Below, piece after piece: positions 8,874-18,461 of a stretch of 64,000 bases of DNA (positions within the stretch are counted from its first letter, which is position 1; every line of letters starts with the position of its first letter). Source of the DNA: Devosia enhydra (GTDB lineage Bacteria > Pseudomonadota > Alphaproteobacteria > Rhizobiales > Devosiaceae); NCBI RefSeq assembly GCF_900119845.1, contig NZ_FPKU01000001.1, positions 1,831,528 through 1,895,527 on the forward strand, in the 5' to 3' direction. The notes beneath the pieces are model-generated. The model was not told where the DNA came from. It saw nothing but the letters and a program-made list of their open reading frames with translations, and made no database searches. The translations under genes were made by a program, and so were the position numbers.

Positions 8874-10844
8874 CTATGCCCTTCCGTCCTTGCGCGCCTG
8901 CAGCGGCCCGCCGAGGAACGGGGCGAAGCCCGTTCCGAGGATAACGCCGATATCGGCCAGGTCGTCATTGGCGACAACGCCCTCGCGCACGACGATTTCT
9001 GTCGTATCCACAAGGGGTTGAACCAGTTCCCGGCCCAGCGCCACGAGGTTGGGATGGTCGGGCGGATCGGCCTTTTGCACCTTGCCCTTCTCCCATTTGT
9101 AAAAGCCCTCGCCGGTCTTGCGACCGAGCTTGCCCTCGGCGATCAGGCGGGCGAACTGGCTGTTGTCGGGCACCGAATGGCCCAGTTCCAGGGCCACGAA
9201 CTTGCCGACGTCGAGCCCGATCGTATCCATCAGCTCGATTGGCCCCATCGGCATGCCGAAAGCCACGGCGGCTGCGTCAAGTAGTTCTTTATTCTCGCCT
9301 TTTTCCACCCGCTCCACCGCCGCCATCATATAGGGCAGCAGCACCCGGTTGACGAGGAAACCCGGAGCCGAGCGGACCACCACGGGGCTCTTGCCGATGG
9401 CGAGGGCGAAGCTGGAACCAAGGGCGATCTGGCGGTCGGTGTTGAAGCGGGAACGGATGATCTCGACCAGCGGCAGCTGCGCGACGGGATTGAAAAAGTG
9501 CAGCCCGATCAGGCGGTTGGGATCCTTGAGGGCCTCGGCGATACGCTCGAGTTCGATCGATGAGGTGTTGGTGGCGAGAATGGCGTTGGGGCCGGCCTTG
9601 GCTTCGGCTTCGGCGAAGATCTTCTGCTTGATCTCGAGCTTTTCGACCACCGCCTCGATGACGACATCGGCGCGGGCGAGCCCCTTGCCGGCAGGATCGG
9701 CCTCGAGGCGGGCTACGGCCGCGTCGATTTCTTCTTTTGTTTTCAGTCGCTTGCGAAAGAGAGACTTGGCGCGGGCGAGCGCCGGCTTGATGCGATCGAG
9801 ATCGAGATCCTGAAGCGTCACGCCCATGCCGCGCAAGGCGCACCAGGCAGCGATATCGCCCCCCATGACGCCCGCGCCGACAACATGCACGCGCGTGAAA
9901 TTCGGCTTTTCCACGCCCCGCAAACCCTGTTTTTTGAGGCTTTCCGTGAGAAAGAACACGCGCCGCAGGTTGGTCGCCGTTTCGGACGACAGCAGCGGCA
10001 CGAAGGCCTCGACTTCGCCGGCAATCATCGCCCGCCAGTCATTGCCCTTCTTCTCGAAGAGCTCGATCAGCGCCCAGGGCGCCGGGTAGTTGAGCCGCGG
10101 CGCTTTTCGCGCGACGGACTTGCGCATCTGGTTGGCGACATAGTCGCGCATGGGTCCCATGGCCATGACGCGCTTGGCAAAGCCGGCCGGCTTGGCGCGC
10201 CGGTCCTGCAGCACCGCCTTGCGGCCTTCCCAGCGCAGCATGTCGCGATGGCGGACGAGCTTGTCGACAAAGCCCTTGGCCCGGGCTTCGCTCGCACGCA
10301 TCGGCTTGCCGGTGAGCATGGCGGTCATCGCATCGACGGGCCCGGCCTGGCGGATCGAGCGGCCCGTGCCACCAAAGCCCGGGAAGATGCCGAGATTGAC
10401 CTCGGGGAAACCGATGCGGGTCTTTTCGTCGTTGACCGCGATGCGATAGTGGCAGGCCAGTGCCAGTTCCAGCCCGCCGCCGAGGCAGAAGCCATGGATG
10501 CCGGCAACCACCGGCACCTTGAGCATCTCGATCCGCGCGAAGAGGGAATGCGTGCGCCGCAGCATGTCGGGCAGGATCGAGAAATCGGCCATGGAGTCGA
10601 ATTCGGAGATATCGGCCCCGGCGATGAAGCCGCTCTCCTTGCCCGACAGCAGCACCACGCCCTTGATCTGCCCGGAAGCAGCAAGGTCCTCGATGCGGGT
10701 GACCATGGTCTCGAGCTCGGCCAGGGCCTGCCGGCTCAGCGTGTTGACCGGCCCCTTGGGGGCATCGATGGTCAGCCAGCCGATGCCCTCGACATCCGTC
10801 TCGAAACGCCAGTGCTGGGTTGCGGGCAATTGGGAGTCGGGCAT
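8874..10844 (-). CDS. fadJ: 3-hydroxyacyl-CoA dehydrogenase / enoyl-CoA hydratase fusion
   Basis: This bifunctional enzyme hydrates enoyl-CoA and oxidises the resulting L-3-hydroxyacyl-CoA with NAD. Residues 1-~190 are a crotonase domain with oxyanion-hole and catalytic segments around Glu126 (GGGLELALACHY) and Glu148 (PEVNLGIFPGFGGTGR). From about residue 318 comes the dehydrogenase domain: nucleotide motif VVGAGVMGGDIA, ATNTSS, and catalytic His449 in IGLHFFNP. Two C-terminal dehydrogenase domains follow (PGFLVNRVLLPY). At 656 residues it is shorter than E. coli FadB/FadJ (about 715-730). It forms the trifunctional complex with the neighbouring thiolase. Confidence 0.93.
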   Translation of the reverse strand: MPDSQLPATQHWRFETDVEGIGWLTIDAPKGPVNTLSRQALAELETMVTRIEDLAASGQIKGVVLLSGKESGFIAGADISEFDSMADFSILPDMLRRTHSLFARIEMLKVPVVAGIHGFCLGGGLELALACHYRIAVNDEKTRIGFPEVNLGIFPGFGGTGRSIRQAGPVDAMTAMLTGKPMRASEARAKGFVDKLVRHRDMLRWEGRKAVLQDRRAKPAGFAKRVMAMGPMRDYVANQMRKSVARKAPRLNYPAPWALIELFEKKGNDWRAMIAGEVEAFVPLLSSETATNLRRVFFLTESLKKQGLRGVEKPNFTRVHVVGAGVMGGDIAAWCALRGMGVTLQDLDLDRIKPALARAKSLFRKRLKTKEEIDAAVARLEADPAGKGLARADVVIEAVVEKLEIKQKIFAEAEAKAGPNAILATNTSSIELERIAEALKDPNRLIGLHFFNPVAQLPLVEIIRSRFNTDRQIALGSSFALAIGKSPVVVRSAPGFLVNRVLLPYMMAAVERVEKGENKELLDAAAVAFGMPMGPIELMDTIGLDVGKFVALELGHSVPDNSQFARLIAEGKLGRKTGEGFYKWEKGKVQKADPPDHPNLVALGRELVQPLVDTTEIVVREGVVANDDLADIGVILGTGFAPFLGGPLQARKDGRA

Positions 10845-10862
10845 GGCGCGTTCCTGAACCTC

Positions 10863-13343
10863 TTACTCGGCAGCCGTACCGGAATAGCGAGTCAATTGAC
10901 GGGGCGCCAGTTCATCCGGATCGAAATCATCAACGCGGATAACGCGATCGGTCGCCTGATCGGCCAGCCGCAGCAGCGCGGCCTCGGCCTCGGTGAGGAT
11001 GCCGGCATCCACCGCATCGGAGATCGCATCGCGGTCGAGGCGGCGCTCCACCTGCCCTTTCTTGATGGCACGCACGAACTTGGTCTCGATCTCCTCGGCG
11101 CGCGCCACCTTGATCAGGGCATCCTCGAGAACGCCCGTCACGTCCTTGGGGTTGCTGGTCTGATAGGTGCCCGCCGTCAACCGGTCGCGGAAGCCGCCGG
11201 GGCGAAGCACCGAGCGCACGAGGCGATAGGTCTCCTTGTCGGACGCAGGCTTGGCATGCCGACCCAGCGGAAAGACGAGGACGCGCATCAGGGTCGCCAG
11301 CACCGGATTGGGAAAATTGGCGAAGACGGCGGCGAACTGGGTTTCCATGGCATGGATGCAGTCGCGCGCGATGGCATCGACCAGAGGCCGATCCTCGGCC
11401 TGACGCCCCTCGTCCTCATAGCGCTTGAGAACTGCGGAAAGCAGATAGAGCTCGGAGAGGATATCGGCCATGCGGCCCGAGAGCCGCTGCTTGCGCTTGA
11501 GATCGCCCCCGAGGAACGCCACAGTCCAGTCGCCGACAAGCGCGAAGCTCTGCGCGTAGCGGGCCAGTTGCCGATACCAGCGCGACATTTCGTGATTGAC
11601 CGGAGTGGACGCGAAAGCGCCACCCGAAAGTCCGTGGAGGAAACTGCCCGTCATGTTGCGCAGCATGAAGCCGACATGGCCGGAAAACGCGGTGTCGAAG
11701 GCGCGTAGGCCTGCCTTGCGGTCGGCGTTCTGGGCCGCTGCGATCTCGGCATAGAGATAGGGATGAGCCCGCAGGGCCCCCTGCGCGAAGGTGATGAGCG
11801 AGCGCGTCAGGATATTGGCGCCCTCGACGGTGATGGCCACCGGCGTCGTGGCATAGCCGGCAAAGAGATAATTGGTCGGACCATCCTGGATAGCGCGCCC
11901 GCCATGGATATCCATGGCATCGTTGACGGCAAGCCGCATGGCTTCGGTTGTGCGATATTTGAGCAGGGCCGACAGCACCGAGGGCTTCTGGCCTTCATCG
12001 ACCATGGATGCGGTGAGGGCCCGGGCCGCCTCATAGGTATAGGCGGTGCGCACCATGCGCGAGAGCGGCTCGGCGACCCCTTCCATCAGGCCCACCGGAA
12101 TGCCGAACTGCCGGCGAATGCGGGCATAGGCGGAGGTGACGCGCAGGGCGTGCTTGATCGAGACCGTGCCGATTGCCGGGAGCGAAATGGCGCGGCCGGT
12201 GGCAAGACACTCCATCAGCATGCGCCAGCCCTGCCCCGCAAAGGCCGGACCGCCGATGAGATAATCCATCGGCACGAAGACGCTGCGGCCGCGGGTCGGG
12301 CCATTCATGAAGGCCGAGCGCGCCGGGAAATGCCGGCGGCCGATCTCGACGCCCGAATGATTGGCCGGAATCAGCGCCAAGGTGATGCCGATATTTTCTT
12401 CGCCACCCAAGAGACGTTCGGGATCGCGGAGGTGGAAGGCGAGGCCCAGCAGCGTCGCGACAGGGGCGAGCGTGATATAGCGCTTGTCCCAGGAGATCTT
12501 GACGCCAAGCGTCTTCTTGCCCTGGTAGAGTTCGTGACAGACCACCCCGATGTCGCGCATGCCGGCCGCATCGGAACCCGCATGCGGGCCGGTGAGCGCA
12601 AAGCAGGGGATTTCCTGTCCCGTGGCGAGGCGGCGCAGATATTTCTTCTTCTGCTCGGGCGTTCCGTATTTTTCGAGAAGCTCGCCCGGCCCGAGCGAAT
12701 TGGGCACCATCACGGTGATGCCGGCAGCAACCGAGCGACTCGCGATCTTCGAGACCACCATCGACTGGGCCTGGGCAGAAAAGCCCAGCCCGCCATGCTC
12801 CTTGCCGATGAGCATGCCGAAAAAGCCCTTGTCCTTGATGAAGCGCCAGACTTCGGGCGCAAGATCGGCGCGGTTGTGCCGGCTGTCCCAATCGTCGATC
12901 ATGGCGCAGAGTTCGTTGACCGGTCCGTCAAGAAAGGCCTGCTCTTCAGGGGTAAGGGTCGGCTTGCGCACGCCGAGAAGCTTTTTCCACCCAGGGCGGC
13001 CCGAAAACAGCTCGGCATCCCAGCCGACGGTGCCGGCATCGAGCGCCTCCTGCTCGGTGCGGCTGACGCGCGGCAGGATCTTGCGCACCATGCCATAGGC
13101 CGGGCCGGTGACGAGCGCCATGCGAATGGCGGGAATGGCGAGAAGGCAGAGGATGATGCCGGGCAGAAGCGCGATGACCCAGCCCGCAAGGCCCGTGGCG
13201 ATCACGGGCCCGGCCTCAGTCCAGCCCAGACGGGACAGCGCACCGATGACGAGGGCGGCGAGCCCCCAGTGCCAGACCGGCGACCGGCGCATCGCGAGAC
13301 CTGCCGCAGCGATCAGGGCGAGAGCAACGAGCACAAGGGCCAC
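10863..13343 (-). CDS. fadE: Acyl-CoA dehydrogenase, FadE type
   Basis: A flavoenzyme for the first oxidation of beta-oxidation. Its 826 residues match the long FadE class (E. coli FadE 814). Residues 1-~75 form two or three hydrophobic membrane segments. The acyl-CoA dehydrogenase core follows: GKEHGGLGFSAQA, substrate and FAD segments IPCFALTGPHAGSDAAG, ISLPAIGTVSIKHAL, and IHGGRAIQDGP. The C-terminal ~250 residues are the DUF1974-type extension typical of FadE. The start is a GTG preceded by GAGGAGG seven bases upstream. It is the first gene of the fadE-fadJ-fadI operon and faces the acyl-CoA ligase gene across a putative operator. Confidence 0.94.
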   Translation of the reverse strand: MALVLVALALIAAAGLAMRRSPVWHWGLAALVIGALSRLGWTEAGPVIATGLAGWVIALLPGIILCLLAIPAIRMALVTGPAYGMVRKILPRVSRTEQEALDAGTVGWDAELFSGRPGWKKLLGVRKPTLTPEEQAFLDGPVNELCAMIDDWDSRHNRADLAPEVWRFIKDKGFFGMLIGKEHGGLGFSAQAQSMVVSKIASRSVAAGITVMVPNSLGPGELLEKYGTPEQKKKYLRRLATGQEIPCFALTGPHAGSDAAGMRDIGVVCHELYQGKKTLGVKISWDKRYITLAPVATLLGLAFHLRDPERLLGGEENIGITLALIPANHSGVEIGRRHFPARSAFMNGPTRGRSVFVPMDYLIGGPAFAGQGWRMLMECLATGRAISLPAIGTVSIKHALRVTSAYARIRRQFGIPVGLMEGVAEPLSRMVRTAYTYEAARALTASMVDEGQKPSVLSALLKYRTTEAMRLAVNDAMDIHGGRAIQDGPTNYLFAGYATTPVAITVEGANILTRSLITFAQGALRAHPYLYAEIAAAQNADRKAGLRAFDTAFSGHVGFMLRNMTGSFLHGLSGGAFASTPVNHEMSRWYRQLARYAQSFALVGDWTVAFLGGDLKRKQRLSGRMADILSELYLLSAVLKRYEDEGRQAEDRPLVDAIARDCIHAMETQFAAVFANFPNPVLATLMRVLVFPLGRHAKPASDKETYRLVRSVLRPGGFRDRLTAGTYQTSNPKDVTGVLEDALIKVARAEEIETKFVRAIKKGQVERRLDRDAISDAVDAGILTEAEAALLRLADQATDRVIRVDDFDPDELAPRQLTRYSGTAAE

Positions 13344-13419
13344 GGCAATACCTCCTCAAAATCGCCGCACCCGAACAGAGGTGGCGCAGGCGCGGCGTCA
13401 TCGCAACAGTTAAGCATGA

Positions 13420-13435
13420 TTGACGTATACGTCAA
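13420..13435. promoter_or_regulatory. Perfect 16-bp palindrome, probable operator of the MerR acyl-CoA regulator
   Basis: TTGACGTATACGTCAA is a perfect palindrome in the divergent gap between fadE (minus) and the acyl-CoA ligase gene (plus). It resembles LiuR-type MerR operators, palindromes with ACGT half-sites found upstream of acyl-CoA degradation genes in proteobacteria. A gene for a MerR protein of that kind is the second gene of the plus-strand operon. Confidence 0.7.
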
Positions 13436-13617
13436 CGTCCGGTCGCGAGGCTTCCGGTCACGCTTGCGGCAAGACCCGGGACCGCTGCGGACAGCCGAAG
13501 ATGGCACGGATCGCCGCATGACGCTGCGCCTCACAATTGACGCTTGGGTAAGGCCATGAAATGGTTTGGCAAAGCGCGATGGCGCGAGGGCCGAATGGCT
13601 GGAGGAGAATGGTGACC

Positions 13618-15330
13618 ATGACGGATGTTTCGGAGACCGGTCATGCCCGCCCCTGGGTCGACAACTATCCGCCCGGCATCAGATGGGACACGCCCATCGA
13701 GACCACGCCGATCCATGAGCAGGTGCTGGCCGTGTGCCGGCGGACCCCGCAGGCTCCGGCGCTCGACTTTTTGGGCGCTGTAACGACCTATGCAGAGCTC
13801 GGCGACGCCATCGAAGCCTTTGCCGGCGCGTTGCAGCAGCGCTTCGGCATCGGCAAGGGCAGCCGCGTGGCGCTGCTCTTGCCCAACACGCCCTTTTTCG
13901 TGATTGCCTATTACGGCATCCTCCGGGCCGGCGGCACGGTGGTGAACTGCAACCCGCTCTACACGGTATCCGAGCTCTCGCACATCGTGGCCCATTCCCG
14001 TGCGGACCTGATGATCACGCTCGACCTGACCCAGCTGTTCGAAAAGGCGCAGGCGCTGGTCGAGGCGGGGCACGCGCGCAAGCTCATCGTCTGCCACTTT
14101 CCCGAAGCGCTGTCCTTCGTGAAGAAATGGCTGTTCCGCATCGTCAAGGGCAAGGAACTGACAAAGGTGGGCGCCAGCCCCATCGCCGATCGCTGCACCG
14201 ATTTCGGCAGTCTGGTGAGGCTCGGGCTGAAGCCGGCGGCGGTGACGATCGATGCCACGCGTGATGTTGCCGTGCAGCAATATACCGGGGGCACGACGGG
14301 CCTGCCCAAGGGCGCGCTTCTGAGCCACGCCAATGTCGCGGCCAATGTCAGCCAGATCAACGCCTGGGGGGAACAGTTGTTCTTTCCGCCCAGCAAGGTG
14401 GTGGCGGTGCTGCCCTTCTTCCACATCTTCGCCATGACCACCTGCATGAATCTGCCTTTGCGCAACGGCGCGCAGGTGGTGATGCTGCCCCGCTTTGAAC
14501 TCAAGGCGCTGGTCGACCTCATCGCCCGGACAGAGGCCAATGTATTGATGGCGGTGCCGACGCTGCTGGCGGCGCTGGCCAAGGGCGTCAAGGAGCCCGC
14601 AAAGCTCGCCTCCATCAAGGTGGCGGTTTCGGGCGGTGCGCCGCTGTCGGAGGAGACGCGCACGCGCTTTGCCAAGATATCGGCGGCGCTTCTGGCCGAG
14701 GGCTATGGGCTGACGGAGGCGTCGCCGGTGGTGTGCTGCGCGGCGCTGCGGGTGCCCTCCAAGCCGATGTCGATCGGCCAGCCCCTGCCCGGCACGGACC
14801 TGCGCTTCGTCGGTGTCGACAGTGGCGAGGTGCAGGCACCGGGCGGGCGCGGCGAAATCCAGGTCAAGGGCAAGCAGGTGATGCTGGGCTATTTCGAGGA
14901 TGAGGAGGCCAGCCGGTCGGCCTTCGCCGATGGCTGGCTGCGCACCGGCGATGTCGGCTATGTCGACGAGGATGGCTATGTGTTCATCGTCGATCGCATC
15001 AAGGACCTGATCATCGTCTCCGGCTTCAACGTCTATCCCCGCGTGATCGAGGAAGCACTGGTTCGCCACGAGGCGGTGGACGAATGCACGGTGATCGGAG
15101 CCCCGGACCCCTATCGTGGCGAAGTGCCGGTGGCATTTGTCAAGCTCAAGGACGGCAAGAGCGCGACCGAGGAAGAGATCAAGCGCTTCCTGTCCGAGAC
15201 GCTCAACAAGCTCGAAATGCCGCGCGAGATCATCTTCAGGGACGCATTGCCCAAGACGCTGATCGGCAAGCTCTCGAAAAAAGAGTTGCGCGAGGAATAC
15301 CGGCAGAAAAAGGCGGGGCCCGGCGCATGA
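13618..15330 (+). CDS. fadD: Long-chain fatty-acid-CoA ligase (AMP-binding)
   Basis: An acyl-CoA synthetase that activates fatty acids with ATP and CoA before beta-oxidation. Of 570 residues, the P-loop-like motif YTGGTTGLPKGALLSH is near residue 222, GYGLTEASPV is the A5 motif, then DGWLRTGDVGYVDEDGY (A7), IVDRIKDLIIVSGFNVYP (A8) and the A10 lysine in LPKTLIGKLSKKEL. I place the start at ATG 13618, about ten bases after GGAGGAG; ATGs at 13609 and 13561 sit too close to or before that site. The stop overlaps the MerR start as ATGA, so the two genes are translationally coupled. Confidence 0.92.
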   Translation: MTDVSETGHARPWVDNYPPGIRWDTPIETTPIHEQVLAVCRRTPQAPALDFLGAVTTYAELGDAIEAFAGALQQRFGIGKGSRVALLLPNTPFFVIAYYGILRAGGTVVNCNPLYTVSELSHIVAHSRADLMITLDLTQLFEKAQALVEAGHARKLIVCHFPEALSFVKKWLFRIVKGKELTKVGASPIADRCTDFGSLVRLGLKPAAVTIDATRDVAVQQYTGGTTGLPKGALLSHANVAANVSQINAWGEQLFFPPSKVVAVLPFFHIFAMTTCMNLPLRNGAQVVMLPRFELKALVDLIARTEANVLMAVPTLLAALAKGVKEPAKLASIKVAVSGGAPLSEETRTRFAKISAALLAEGYGLTEASPVVCCAALRVPSKPMSIGQPLPGTDLRFVGVDSGEVQAPGGRGEIQVKGKQVMLGYFEDEEASRSAFADGWLRTGDVGYVDEDGYVFIVDRIKDLIIVSGFNVYPRVIEEALVRHEAVDECTVIGAPDPYRGEVPVAFVKLKDGKSATEEEIKRFLSETLNKLEMPREIIFRDALPKTLIGKLSKKELREEYRQKKAGPGA

Positions 15331-15722
15331 ACAAGCCCGCAGCGGCGGAGCGCGATCTTTATGCCATTGCCGATCTCGCCAAGGAGTTCGGCATCTCGAC
15401 GCGCACCATCCGCTTCTACGAGGCCAAGGGCCTGCTCGCGCCCGAGCGGGTTGGAGCGACGCGGGTGTTCCGCCGTCGCGACCGGGCACGGCTGATGCTG
15501 ATCCTGCGCGGCAAGCGGCTGGGGTTTTCGCTGCGCGACATCGCCGAATATCTCAGCCTCTATGACGCGCAGGCCCAGGCCCCGCAGGTCAAGCTGCTGG
15601 TGGCAAAAGTGCGCGAGCGCATCGGGCTTCTGGAGCGGCAGAAGGTCGATCTCGAAACGACGCTGAGGGAGCTGCGCGAAATCGAGGCGCTGGCGCGCGA
15701 AAGGCTGGGCCCGAGCGTGTGA
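15327..15722 (+). CDS. MerR family transcriptional regulator of acyl-CoA degradation (LiuR-like)
   Basis: A 131-residue MerR protein. The N-terminal winged helix-turn-helix is YAIADLAKEFGISTRTIRFYE..., followed by the second-wing segment VFRRRDRARL and RLGFSLRDIAEYL, then a dimerising coiled coil (KVRERIGLLERQKVDLETTL). The short C-terminal part lacks cysteine metal sites, as expected for LiuR-type regulators that sense acyl-CoA intermediates. It overlaps the ligase gene by four bases. The perfect palindrome at 13420-13435 between the two fad units is its most likely binding site. Ligand and naming are inferred from family and context. Confidence 0.88.
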   Translation: MNKPAAAERDLYAIADLAKEFGISTRTIRFYEAKGLLAPERVGATRVFRRRDRARLMLILRGKRLGFSLRDIAEYLSLYDAQAQAPQVKLLVAKVRERIGLLERQKVDLETTLRELREIEALARERLGPSV

Positions 15723-15777
15723 GGCCAAGGCCGCTGGCGGCGCCGGCGTCTCATGAGCAGATGAACCGGAGGTCGCG

Positions 15778-16392
15778 ATGCGCGCCATGGGTCTTGTGCT
15801 GGGGATGGTGATGGCGGGCATCCTGCTCGCGGGCTGCACCATCTCCTCAACCGATCTGCTGATCGCGCCTGAACATCTCGCGACACCCCTGCCCGCGGCC
15901 TTTGCGCTCACACCCTACAAGAGCGAGGACGGCACCCTCTATCTCGCTGACCGCGAGGCGGGAGCGCGCGCGTTCAAGCTCGAAGATGGGGCCTATGTCA
16001 GCGAAGACGGCAGCCTGGCGCTGCGCTTTGAGGCCCGCGAGGCGGAAGGCTTCACCGTCGCCGCCTCGTCCCCGGATGGCGAACATCTTTACGGGTGGGG
16101 CACGATTTCGGGCGACATCCTCGTGCTCGAGATGATCCTCGACAATCCCGAAGACGCGATCGCGCTTCTGGCCGAGGCTGAGGCGCGGGGCGAGACCCGG
16201 GCCGCCGCAGCCGCCATCGAGGCAACGCCGGACGGGATCCGGGTCTCGGACCCGCAAGGCCTCGCCCTCGTCATCTCGTGGGTGGCCGAAGGGGCGTTGC
16301 GCGCCGAACCCATGGTGGTCCATGTCGGCCGAGAGGGCGAGACCGCGCCTGAGAGCATTGCGCAAGAGGGCGACAGCTGGCGAGCGCAGTAG
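15778..16392 (+). CDS. Hypothetical lipoprotein
   Basis: A 204-residue protein with a type II signal peptide: MRAMGLVLGMVMAGILLAGC, with lipobox LAGC and lipidated Cys20. The mature part is acidic, with alternating short beta-like segments (LYLADREAG, AFKLEDGAYV, LALRFEAREAEGF) and a WGTISGDILVLEMIL stretch. I recognise no domain. GGAGG precedes the ATG by five bases. It stands alone between the MerR gene and the convergent UVR-motif gene. Confidence 0.75.
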   Translation: MRAMGLVLGMVMAGILLAGCTISSTDLLIAPEHLATPLPAAFALTPYKSEDGTLYLADREAGARAFKLEDGAYVSEDGSLALRFEAREAEGFTVAASSPDGEHLYGWGTISGDILVLEMILDNPEDAIALLAEAEARGETRAAAAAIEATPDGIRVSDPQGLALVISWVAEGALRAEPMVVHVGREGETAPESIAQEGDSWRAQ

Positions 16393-16415
16393 GCGCTGGA
16401 TCGGGCGCGCTTTGC

Positions 16416-16676
16416 CTATTTGCGACCGCGCGTCATGGGATCGGGCTTTTTCGGGGGCGTCCAACCCTTGGGCGGGGCGACGACGGGGATGTGGGTACCC
16501 AGCCCCATTTCGCCCGGGGGCGGCTTGCGCACGGCTGGTGCACCGCCGTCTTCGCCGCGCAAGGCAGCGATCTCGTTGCGCAGGCGCGCTGCCAGCTCGA
16601 AATCCTCAGCTTCCGCCGCCGCCAGCATGCGCTTTTCAAGCTCGGCGATCTTGCGCGAAATCGCGCTCAGCGACAT
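16416..16676 (-). CDS. Small UvrB/UvrC-motif protein
   Basis: An 86-residue protein whose N-terminal half is a UVR motif (KIAELEKRMLAAAEAEDFEL then AARLRNEIAALR), the helical hairpin by which UvrB and UvrC interact. The C-terminal half is Pro/Lys-rich (PPKGWTPPKKPDPMTRGRK). It is eleven bases downstream of the ATP-dependent DNA ligase gene on the same strand, suggesting a DNA-repair link. Its partner is unknown. Confidence 0.75.
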   Translation of the reverse strand: MSLSAISRKIAELEKRMLAAAEAEDFELAARLRNEIAALRGEDGGAPAVRKPPPGEMGLGTHIPVVAPPKGWTPPKKPDPMTRGRK

Positions 16677-16687
16677 GTCGGTCTCCT

Positions 16688-18265
16688 TCAGCTGGCCGGA
16701 ATGAAAGCGAGCATTTCGTCGATCGTGGCGGCCTCGCCCGCCGGCTTGTCCCAGCGGATGCGGTTGATGCGCGGAAAGCGCAGCGCCACGCCGGATTTAT
16801 GGCGATTGGAGGTCTGGGCGCTGTCGAAGGCGACCTCGAACACCAGCTCCTTGCGCACTTCGCGCACCGGGCCGAAACTGGCGATCGTGTTGTTGCGGAT
16901 CCAGCGATCCAGCTCCTTCAATTCGGCATCGGTGAAGCCGAAATAGGCCTTGCCCACCGGTACGATCTCGTTGCCCTTCCAGACCCCGAATGTGTAGTCC
17001 GAATAAAAGCTCGAGCGCTTGCCATGGCCGCGCTGGGCATACATGAGCACGGTATCGACCACATTGGGATCGCGCTTCCACTTGTACCAGAGGCCCTTGG
17101 GGCGGCCGGGCACATAGGGCGAGGACCGGAGCTTAAGCATGACGCCCTCATGCCCCTCCTCGTCAGCGCCGCGACGACGGATGGCCGCCAGCATTTCGGC
17201 ATCGGACCAGTCGATCACCGGCGAAATGTCGATGACATGCTGCTTTTCGCGCGAGAGGAAGGCTTCGAGCCGGGCCCGCCGTTCGGTCCAGGGCAGAGCG
17301 CGGATATCCTCGGCGCCATCAAAGAGCATGTCATAGGCCCGGATGAAGGCCGGCAGTTCGGCAATGTGCTTGGCCGAGGCCGTCTTGCGATTGAGCCGCT
17401 GCTGCAGATCGTTGAAGGTTGCGGGAACGAAATCCCTGCCCACCAGCAATTCGCCATCGAGCACCGCATCGCCGAAAACCCGGTCCACCACGTCGGGGAA
17501 GGCATTGGCGATGTCGTCGCCGGTGCGCGAAAACAGCGATACCCGGCCGCCCGAGGCAATCAGCTGCACCCGGATGCCGTCCCATTTCCATTCGGCGGCA
17601 TAGTCGGCCGGAGAGAGCGCCGGCAGGTCCCTGGCCTCGTCGATGGGGTTGGAGAGCATCATCGGGTGGAAGCGGGCGGCGTGGTCGATGTCGGGCCGGT
17701 CCGAGCGCCCTTCGAGCCAGTCGAACAGTTCGGAATAAGGCATTGAAATGCCGTGCCAGACTTCTTCGATGGCCTGAAGGTCGCGCCCGCTCATGTCGGC
17801 CAGCGCTGTCTTGGCCAGCCGCGCGGAGAGCCCGATGCGCAAGGCCCCGGTTGTCATTTTGACCAGCGCCCAGCGCTCATTGATCTCGGCGCGAGTCAGA
17901 AGCGAGCCGATCAGCCCCGGCAGCTTGGGCTTGGGCGTGATGGTGAAGAGCTCGACCAGTTCGGCGAGCGAGGGGAGTTCCTCGGTGCCGCCATGATGGG
18001 GCCAGATGAGCGCGATGGTCTCGCCCAGATCCCCGACATAGTCATAGGAGAGCGCGAACAGATGCGGGTCGACCTCGGCCAGCACCGTTTCCTTGAGCAG
18101 CGCCGGCTTGACGTTCTTGAAGCTCATCGCGCCCGTGAGGATCGCCAGCGCATAACCGCGATCGGGATCGGGCGTCGTGGCGAAATAGCGCGACAGCGCC
18201 TCGATCTTGCGATTGCGCGAGGGGGTGAGCGCGAGGATTTCGAGCAGCTGGGCGAAGGCTTTCAT
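16688..18265 (-). CDS. ATP-dependent DNA ligase (ligase-associated DNA damage response type)
   Basis: A 525-residue bacterial ATP-dependent ligase that seals nicks through an enzyme-AMP intermediate. An N-terminal DNA-binding region (1-~200) precedes the nucleotidyltransferase core with adenylated Lys227 in EWKWDGIRV (motif I), LDGELLVG (motif III), EGVMLKL (motif IV) and LWYKWKRD (motif V); the OB domain follows. It matches the family called cisplatin damage response ligase, normally encoded beside an MBL-fold exonuclease, a DEXH helicase and PdeM phosphoesterase. Here only the exonuclease is adjacent. The start at 18265 was chosen by family N-terminus; the frame upstream runs into repeat DNA. 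Confidence 0.92.
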   Translation of the reverse strand: MKAFAQLLEILALTPSRNRKIEALSRYFATTPDPDRGYALAILTGAMSFKNVKPALLKETVLAEVDPHLFALSYDYVGDLGETIALIWPHHGGTEELPSLAELVELFTITPKPKLPGLIGSLLTRAEINERWALVKMTTGALRIGLSARLAKTALADMSGRDLQAIEEVWHGISMPYSELFDWLEGRSDRPDIDHAARFHPMMLSNPIDEARDLPALSPADYAAEWKWDGIRVQLIASGGRVSLFSRTGDDIANAFPDVVDRVFGDAVLDGELLVGRDFVPATFNDLQQRLNRKTASAKHIAELPAFIRAYDMLFDGAEDIRALPWTERRARLEAFLSREKQHVIDISPVIDWSDAEMLAAIRRRGADEEGHEGVMLKLRSSPYVPGRPKGLWYKWKRDPNVVDTVLMYAQRGHGKRSSFYSDYTFGVWKGNEIVPVGKAYFGFTDAELKELDRWIRNNTIASFGPVREVRKELVFEVAFDSAQTSNRHKSGVALRFPRINRIRWDKPAGEAATIDEMLAFIPAS

Positions 18266-18305
18266 GGGTGGGCCTGCCTCACGGGGCCTTGCCGAAAGCT
18301 CGCAG

Positions 18306-18430
18306 CCCCCCACCCTGCCCCTCCCCGCGAGGGGGAGGGAACGCCCATATGATGTTCAGTGCGCCGGTCGGAATTGCCACTGAAGCCTGCGCTCCCCTCC
18401 CCCTCGCGGGGAGGGGCCGGGGGTGGGGGA
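18306..18430. repeat. Inverted G/C-rich dispersed repeat between ligase and exonuclease genes
   Basis: The left part (about 18306-18340) reads CCCCCACCCTGCCCCTCCCC followed by GCGAGGGGGAGGG. The right part (about 18393-18430) is its complement, CCCCTCCCCCTCGCGGGGAG then GGGCCGGGGGTGGGGG. The unit can form a long stem on the minus-strand transcript between the two repair genes and may uncouple their expression. Confidence 0.8.
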
Positions 18431-18461
18431 CCTGGATCTGTCAACTGATGATCGCCGACCC

